DNA from: Bdellovibrionales bacterium
GTDB lineage: Bacteria > Bdellovibrionota > Bdellovibrionia > Bdellovibrionales > JAGQZY01
Assembly (NCBI GenBank): GCA_019750295.1
Contig: JAIEOS010000007.1
Coordinates: 48,857-112,856, forward strand
DNA: 64,000 nt
Direction of reading: 5' to 3'
Shown here: positions 57,281-64,000 of the stretch, in pieces
How the letters are laid out: every line of letters begins with the position of its first letter
How positions within the stretch are numbered: position 1 is the stretch's first letter
The notes under the pieces: model-generated
Databases searched by the model: none
Told to the model about the DNA's origin: nothing
The model's input: the letters and a program-made list of their open reading frames with translations, nothing else
Position numbers and translations under genes: made by a program

Positions 57281-58690
57281 ATGCAATTATCTGAAAATGA
57301 AAACATCTGGAAAGTCGTCAAAAGCAGTCTGATCTCGAAGAATGCAGATAATAAGCCATTGCAAACATGGTTTAACCCTACAGATCTATTATCTATTGAG
57401 CGAAGCGATAACAACTCCAATCGATTCAAACTGGGTGTCCCGACCGAACTTCATAAATATTGGATCTCGGAGAATCTCATCGATCGAATCTGTTCCGAAA
57501 TCTCGTCTATATATCAGCAGCCTTTTAGCGTGGAATTGGTGGTCACCGGAAAATCGATCCCGATTCCTCCGGAAAGCCCCGGAGCTCTTCATCAAGCGAT
57601 GAGTTCCCAAGAGATCAGTGCGGCCATGCCTCGCCCCCCGATCGAAGTTAAAAAGCACGGTGATTTTTTAAATCCTGAATATACTTTTTCGTCCTTTGTC
57701 GTCGGTAGAAACAATGAATTTGCCCATGCGACATCATTTCGAATCGCTCAGCGCCCGGGTTCAGAGGGCTACAATCCGCTCTTTATCTGTGGACCTACAG
57801 GTATGGGTAAAACTCACTTGCTTCATGCGGTGGGAAATCATATTCGCGATAGCATTCCGCAGTCTCGTATCATGTACATCTCTGCCGAAAGATTTTTAAA
57901 TGAATTCACCTCCTGCATTCGTCGCGGAGAGATGGATAAGTTTAAAAAGAAATATCGCGAAAACTGCGATCTCTTATTGATGGATGATATTCAGGTTTTG
58001 GGACGCGGAGAAGCGGTTCAAGAAGAGTTCTTTCATACACTCAATGATTTCTTTGAAAAAGGCCGTCAAGTGGTGGTCGCCTCCGATCGTATTCCTAAAG
58101 ATATTAAAGGTCTCGAGGATCGCATTCGAACCCGTCTCGAGTGGGGACTTATCGCTGATATTCAGATGCCTGACATCGAGACTCGTATGGCCATTCTTCG
58201 TTACAAGGCTGAAAAACGCCGCATCTTACTGCCAGATGAAGTGGTCACTTATATCGCTAAAATTTCGAAGCGTTCGATCCGTGAACTCGAAGGCAATTTA
58301 AACAAAGTAAAGATGTTCTCGGAGCTCCAAGGTTTACCGATCAATCTCGATATCACCAAAAAAGTTCTCGCGGTTCATGATGACAGCACGACCATTACGA
58401 TCGATGAGATTCAGAGATTAACTGCAGAGCATTACAAAATTCGAGTGGTCGATTTAAAATCGAAAACTCGCAATAAGCCTATTGTTACAGCACGCCAAAT
58501 GGCGATGTATCTCATCAAATTGCACCTCGATAAATCGCTTGTGGATATCGGTAGGGCCTTTGGAAGCAGGGACCACACCACGGTTTTGAATGCTTTGCGT
58601 CGGACTGAAAGTCAGATGAGTGAGGATTTAGATTTAAAGAGAGATTTCGACGAGTTACAAAGTCGTATCCACAATATCACAGGGGTGTGA
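57281..58690 (+). CDS. dnaA: Chromosomal replication initiator DnaA
   Basis: The AAA+ initiator that binds and opens oriC. Domain I at residues 5-80, a short linker, the AAA+ domain (FVVGRNNEFAHA, Walker A CGPTGMGKTHLLHA, Walker B LLMDDIQVLG) and the domain IV DNA-binding helix-turn-helix with the signature GSRDHTTVLNALRR. 469 aa. Ribosome site AAGGGA. The gene end carries a near-consensus DnaA box. Confidence 0.98.
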   Translation: MQLSENENIWKVVKSSLISKNADNKPLQTWFNPTDLLSIERSDNNSNRFKLGVPTELHKYWISENLIDRICSEISSIYQQPFSVELVVTGKSIPIPPESPGALHQAMSSQEISAAMPRPPIEVKKHGDFLNPEYTFSSFVVGRNNEFAHATSFRIAQRPGSEGYNPLFICGPTGMGKTHLLHAVGNHIRDSIPQSRIMYISAERFLNEFTSCIRRGEMDKFKKKYRENCDLLLMDDIQVLGRGEAVQEEFFHTLNDFFEKGRQVVVASDRIPKDIKGLEDRIRTRLEWGLIADIQMPDIETRMAILRYKAEKRRILLPDEVVTYIAKISKRSIRELEGNLNKVKMFSELQGLPINLDITKKVLAVHDDSTTITIDEIQRLTAEHYKIRVVDLKSKTRNKPIVTARQMAMYLIKLHLDKSLVDIGRAFGSRDHTTVLNALRRTESQMSEDLDLKRDFDELQSRIHNITGV

Positions 58691-58892
58691 ATAACCGATG
58701 TGTGTAAACATGTGGATAACTAGGTTCATAATTCTGTGGGTTGTTTTATGAACATTTTTGGCCGGATTTTAAAGAGGAATTAAGAGTTTGAATAATGGTT
58801 TTTTGGCAAAGGATATCAAGCGTTTAAGTAGATAAGTGAGTTATCAACGCCCCTACAACTACTACTATATATTTATATATAATTAATAATAA
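58665..58892. other. oriC: DnaA boxes, DnaA-trio-like run and AT-rich unwinding element between dnaA and dnaN
   Basis: One perfect DnaA box (TGTGGATAA, complement of TTATCCACA) at 58711-58719, a one-mismatch box GTATCCACA at 58665-58673 inside the end of dnaA, and a weak box TTATCAACG at 58841-58849. Right after the last box come a short GC clamp (CGCCCC), the run TACAACTACTACTA (58854-58867) and a long A/T tract ending at 58892. That order (box, GC, trinucleotide run, AT tract) is the one described for DnaA-trio unwinding regions such as that of Bacillus subtilis. Confidence 0.8.
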
Positions 58893-58912
58893 GAACGAGA
58901 ACGGAAGATATT

Positions 58913-60034
58913 ATGAAGATAAAAATAGAAAAAAAAGATCTGATTGGTCTCTTAAGTAAAACACAGAACATCGTAGAAAAAAGAAACACCATGCCAGTTC
59001 TCGTGAATGTTCTTTTTGATGCTCACAAAAACAAGCTTAAAGTTTTTGCAACCGATTTGGAAGTGAGTTTAACCGATGAATGCGATGCAGAGATTTCGGA
59101 AGAGGGTCAAATCGCAATCAACGCGAGAAACCTTTTTGATATCGTTAAAGAGTTGAGCGAGGGACCCATTCTTTTAACCAAAAAGAAAAACAATTGGATG
59201 GAGATCAAACAAAACAAATCCGTTTTCAATTTAGTGGGTATCGGCGCTGAGGAGTACCCCATCTTCCCGTCCTTTAAAACAAAAGAGTTTGTAAAGATCG
59301 ATGCAAAAGTGTTTTCCGAAATGATCGAACGAACGATCTACAGTGTTTCGAACGACGAAACTCGCTATCACTTGAATGGCGTTTATTTTGAGAAAAAAGA
59401 ATCTGCGAACAAAACGAGTTTCCGTATGGTTGCAACAGATGGTCACCGATTAAGTTTGGTCGACAGAGACATCGAGCAAGATTCAAGCAATGCTTTGCCG
59501 ACTCAAGGCGTGATCATTCCTCGAAAAGGTCTCGGAGAGATCAAGAAATTGATCGATGCGATGGACACCGATGTGGAAATGGCATTTGAAGGTTCCCAAT
59601 TAATTATAAAAAACAATCGCACCGTTTTAATGGTTCGTTTGATCGAAGGTAAATATCCCAACTATCAACAACTTATTCCACAGACGATGAAGCGTCAGGC
59701 AGGAATTAACCGCGAAGTTTTCCTGGGATGCATTCGTCGCGTGTCTCTCTTATCCAATCACAAATCGAAAGGTGTTACCATTGCTCTCAGCAATGGTAAA
59801 ATGGAAATTTCTTCCAACAATCCAGAGCTTGGTGATGCTAAAGAAGAAATCGATGTGGATTACTCTGGGGAAGATCTGAAGATCGGCTTCAACGCTCGAT
59901 ACATTTTGGATATTCTCAACAGTTTCGAAGAAGAAAATCTCGCTTTACAGCTCGATGGACAACTTTCTCCAGGATTAATTCGCCCGGCGAAAGACAAAGA
60001 TTACACCTGTGTTGTAATGCCGATGAGAATTTAA
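58913..60034 (+). CDS. dnaN: DNA polymerase III subunit beta (sliding clamp)
   Basis: A ring-shaped clamp for DNA polymerase III. Three repeated clamp domains of about 120 residues, with KRNTMPVLVNVLF near the start, GHRLSLVDR, and the C-terminal CVVMPMRI, close to the family consensus for the peptide-binding end. 373 aa. GGAAG site before the ATG. Confidence 0.97.
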   Translation: MKIKIEKKDLIGLLSKTQNIVEKRNTMPVLVNVLFDAHKNKLKVFATDLEVSLTDECDAEISEEGQIAINARNLFDIVKELSEGPILLTKKKNNWMEIKQNKSVFNLVGIGAEEYPIFPSFKTKEFVKIDAKVFSEMIERTIYSVSNDETRYHLNGVYFEKKESANKTSFRMVATDGHRLSLVDRDIEQDSSNALPTQGVIIPRKGLGEIKKLIDAMDTDVEMAFEGSQLIIKNNRTVLMVRLIEGKYPNYQQLIPQTMKRQAGINREVFLGCIRRVSLLSNHKSKGVTIALSNGKMEISSNNPELGDAKEEIDVDYSGEDLKIGFNARYILDILNSFEEENLALQLDGQLSPGLIRPAKDKDYTCVVMPMRI

Positions 60035-60053
60035 ACTCCGTTGTGGAAAAACC

Positions 60054-60105
60054 CTTGGATAGTGTTGTCTTCCAGAGCGTAGCGATGGAACTCTGACTAT
60101 CCAAG
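60054..60105 (+). repeat. Stem-loop between dnaN and recF
   Basis: CTTGGATAGT (60054-60063) pairs with ACTATCCAAG (60096-60105), and an inner CAGAG / CTCTG stem (60073-60077 with 60091-60095) adds to it, with a 9-nt bulge on the left side. It lies in the 100-bp gap and has no strong T run, so it may limit rather than end transcription into recF. Confidence 0.65.
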
Positions 60106-60134
60106 ATTCTTCGCGTTGCACAGGATGACGATCT

Positions 60135-61292
60135 ATGCACTTTAAGAAAATTGAGATTACTCATTTTAGAAATATTGTTGATCTCCATTTAGCATTTCAT
60201 TCTAAAGTAAATGTGTTTTACGGGGCCAATGCCCAAGGAAAAACGAGTTTAGTCGAAGCGATTTTTGTTCTTACTCAAGGTAAGAGTTTTAGAACTTCTG
60301 ATTTTTCCAACATGGTGATGAAGAATTCTGAATTCGGCACAAGAGTTTCTGCCGCGGTTTCTCAAAAAAATTTAAATCATGAAATCACTTGCACGATGAC
60401 GGGTGATAAAAAATCTTTGTTTCACAATCAAAAGAAAATCAGCTTTTCAACTTTGGGCTCCGATTTTAGCTCGGTGTTGTTCAGCCCCGAAAGTCTTTCT
60501 GTCATCAAAGAAAGCGACTCCCAACGTCGCGAGCTCATCGACGAAATGATCGTGAGTGTTTTTAAGGACGAGAAGAAATTTGTTCTCGAATGTCGCCAAC
60601 TTTTAAGGCAGCGCAATAAGTTTCTCAAGGAGCTCAGTACAGAGATTGTGGAGAAGTCGCCTCGAAATTTGGCTTATTTGGAGGCTTTGACCGAGACCTA
60701 CCTCCGTAAGGCGGCCCGCCTGTGCGCGCTGCGCTTTACGACTTTACGGATGTTACAGCCCCATTTGGACGAAGCGTTGAAATATATTTTCGATGCGAGC
60801 GTGGATATCTCGGTGGATTACGTCATTTCGAATCAAAATTTTCACTCGCTGGATGAACAAGTGGCATATGATGCCATGTATAAACGTTGGAATGAACTCA
60901 AGTCGGCGGAGATCAAAACTGGGTATAGTTTAGTGGGTCCACACAAGCACGATCTTCGCATTCTACTTGGCGGAAATGACTCACGATTTTTTTGCTCACA
61001 AGGTCAACAAAGACTCATCATTTTGGCTTTCAAAATGGCACAGATCAGGTTACACTTCCTGGCTCACGGTATTTACCCGGTGCTATTGCTTGATGATGTT
61101 TTGTCAGAGCTCGATGAGATTCGAAGACAAAAACTTATCGAATATTTAGAAACCATAAATGCTCAAATTTTTATTACGACGACCGAACGATCGGTTTTAA
61201 ACAACATTCGACCCGACTCTCTTGCCACCTACTCGGTGAGAAATGGTCTGTTCGAAATTTGGGGAGGATCGAGTTCGTCTAACCTTTACTAG
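60135..61292 (+). CDS. recF: DNA replication and repair protein RecF
   Basis: An SMC-like ATPase that helps load RecA at gaps. Walker A YGANAQGKTSLVEAIF, an ABC signature region (FCSQGQQRLIILAFKMAQ) and Walker B LLLDDVLSELD. 385 aa, normal. The ATG follows an AGGA site. Confidence 0.95.
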   Translation: MHFKKIEITHFRNIVDLHLAFHSKVNVFYGANAQGKTSLVEAIFVLTQGKSFRTSDFSNMVMKNSEFGTRVSAAVSQKNLNHEITCTMTGDKKSLFHNQKKISFSTLGSDFSSVLFSPESLSVIKESDSQRRELIDEMIVSVFKDEKKFVLECRQLLRQRNKFLKELSTEIVEKSPRNLAYLEALTETYLRKAARLCALRFTTLRMLQPHLDEALKYIFDASVDISVDYVISNQNFHSLDEQVAYDAMYKRWNELKSAEIKTGYSLVGPHKHDLRILLGGNDSRFFCSQGQQRLIILAFKMAQIRLHFLAHGIYPVLLLDDVLSELDEIRRQKLIEYLETINAQIFITTTERSVLNNIRPDSLATYSVRNGLFEIWGGSSSSNLY

Positions 61293-63746
<2,454 letters not shown>

Positions 63747-63758
63747 GGAATTTGAAAA

Positions 63759-64000
63759 ATGGCTGACGAAAAACCAAATATACCTAGCAATGTAACTCGA
63801 GTAGATATCAATCAAGAGATGAAGGACGCGTACCTTCAGTATTCAATGAGCGTCATCGTCGGACGAGCGCTACCGGATGTACGCGATGGCTTAAAGCCGG
63901 TTCATCGTCGCGTTCTTTTTGCGATGCATGAGTTAAGTAACACTCACGATAAGCCTTATAAAAAATCGGCCCGTATCGTCGGAGACGTTATCGGTAAATA
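63759..64000 (+). CDS. gyrA: DNA gyrase subunit A (partial, cut by window edge)
   Basis: The first 80 codons of the breakage-reunion subunit, from an ATG at 63759 with an AAGGAA site, 12 bp after gyrB. The start of the winged-helix domain is clear: [20 protein letters not shown] and [14 protein letters not shown], normal GyrA. The catalytic tyrosine lies beyond the window. Confidence 0.97.
   Translation, partial: MADEKPNIPSNVTRVDINQEMKDAYLQYSMSVIVGRALPDVRDGLKPVHRRVLFAMHELSNTHDKPYKKSARIVGDVIGK

Overview
The window is a compact, origin-proximal piece of a bacterial chromosome, most likely from Bdellovibrionota (Bdellovibrio-like). The strongest lineage clue is a 64-residue single histone-fold protein at 10290-10484 that closely resembles the Bdellovibrio histone HBb (Bd0055 type). 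The rest is consistent with that group: a split ATP synthase operon with b and b' subunits, a bactofilin gene behind parAB, and many small lipoproteins of unknown function. I see no tRNA, rRNA, CRISPR array, insertion sequence or prophage.

Layout. 1-3.2 kb (minus): a DUF2878-like membrane protein (cut by the window edge), rimO, lolA, comF. 3.5-5.4 kb: kup. 5.4-10.1 kb (minus): rplU-rpmA-obgE-nadD/rsfS fusion-rlmH, followed by two tandem DUF3267 membrane metallopeptidase-like genes. 10.3-14.0 kb (minus): the histone gene with its own promoter and terminator, a membrane-anchored metallophosphoesterase, tatC, tatB and an unknown conserved gene. 14.1-17.3 kb (minus): a lipoprotein and a double-length M16 peptidase. 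17.3-24.6 kb (plus): hemW, grpE, a J-domain/DnaJ-C co-chaperone that appears to use a CTG start, an LpoA-like lipoprotein and lon, a proteostasis block. 24.6-27.6 kb is the only accessory-looking stretch: several large inverted repeats, a small HTH/coiled-coil regulator, a patatin phospholipase and a lipoprotein gene broken by a one-base frameshift. 27.6-35.7 kb (minus): a BI-1 family membrane protein, then nuoAHJKLMN, only the membrane arm of complex I. 35.9-41.1 kb (plus): mfd and a GH3 glycosidase. 41.1-47.4 kb (minus): a short unknown gene and atpF'-F-H-A-G-D-C, without the a and c subunits. 47.5-50.3 kb: bactofilin, parB, parA and two perfect parS sites flanking a small lipoprotein gene. 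50.3-57.1 kb (minus): rsmG, mnmG, mnmE, khpB/jag, yidC, yidD, rnpA, rpmH. 57.3-64.0 kb (plus): dnaA, oriC, dnaN, recF, gyrB and the start of gyrA.

How it works together. The right half is the classic bacterial origin neighbourhood: initiation (dnaA, oriC, dnaN, recF, gyrAB), segregation (parABS with bactofilin), tRNA and rRNA modification (mnmEG, rsmG) and membrane insertion (yidC/yidD/jag). The energy operons (nuo, atp) and ribosome-biogenesis genes lie just to the left. The dnaA-dnaN gap has DnaA boxes, a GC clamp, a DnaA-trio-like run and an AT-rich tract in the order expected of an unwinding region.

I found no obviously new multi-gene system. The points most worth following are the histone, the family of large intergenic hairpins around lon, the non-canonical start of the dnaJ-like gene, the histone-H1-like tail on ribosomal protein L21, the NadD-RsfS fusion and the parS-flanked lipoprotein.
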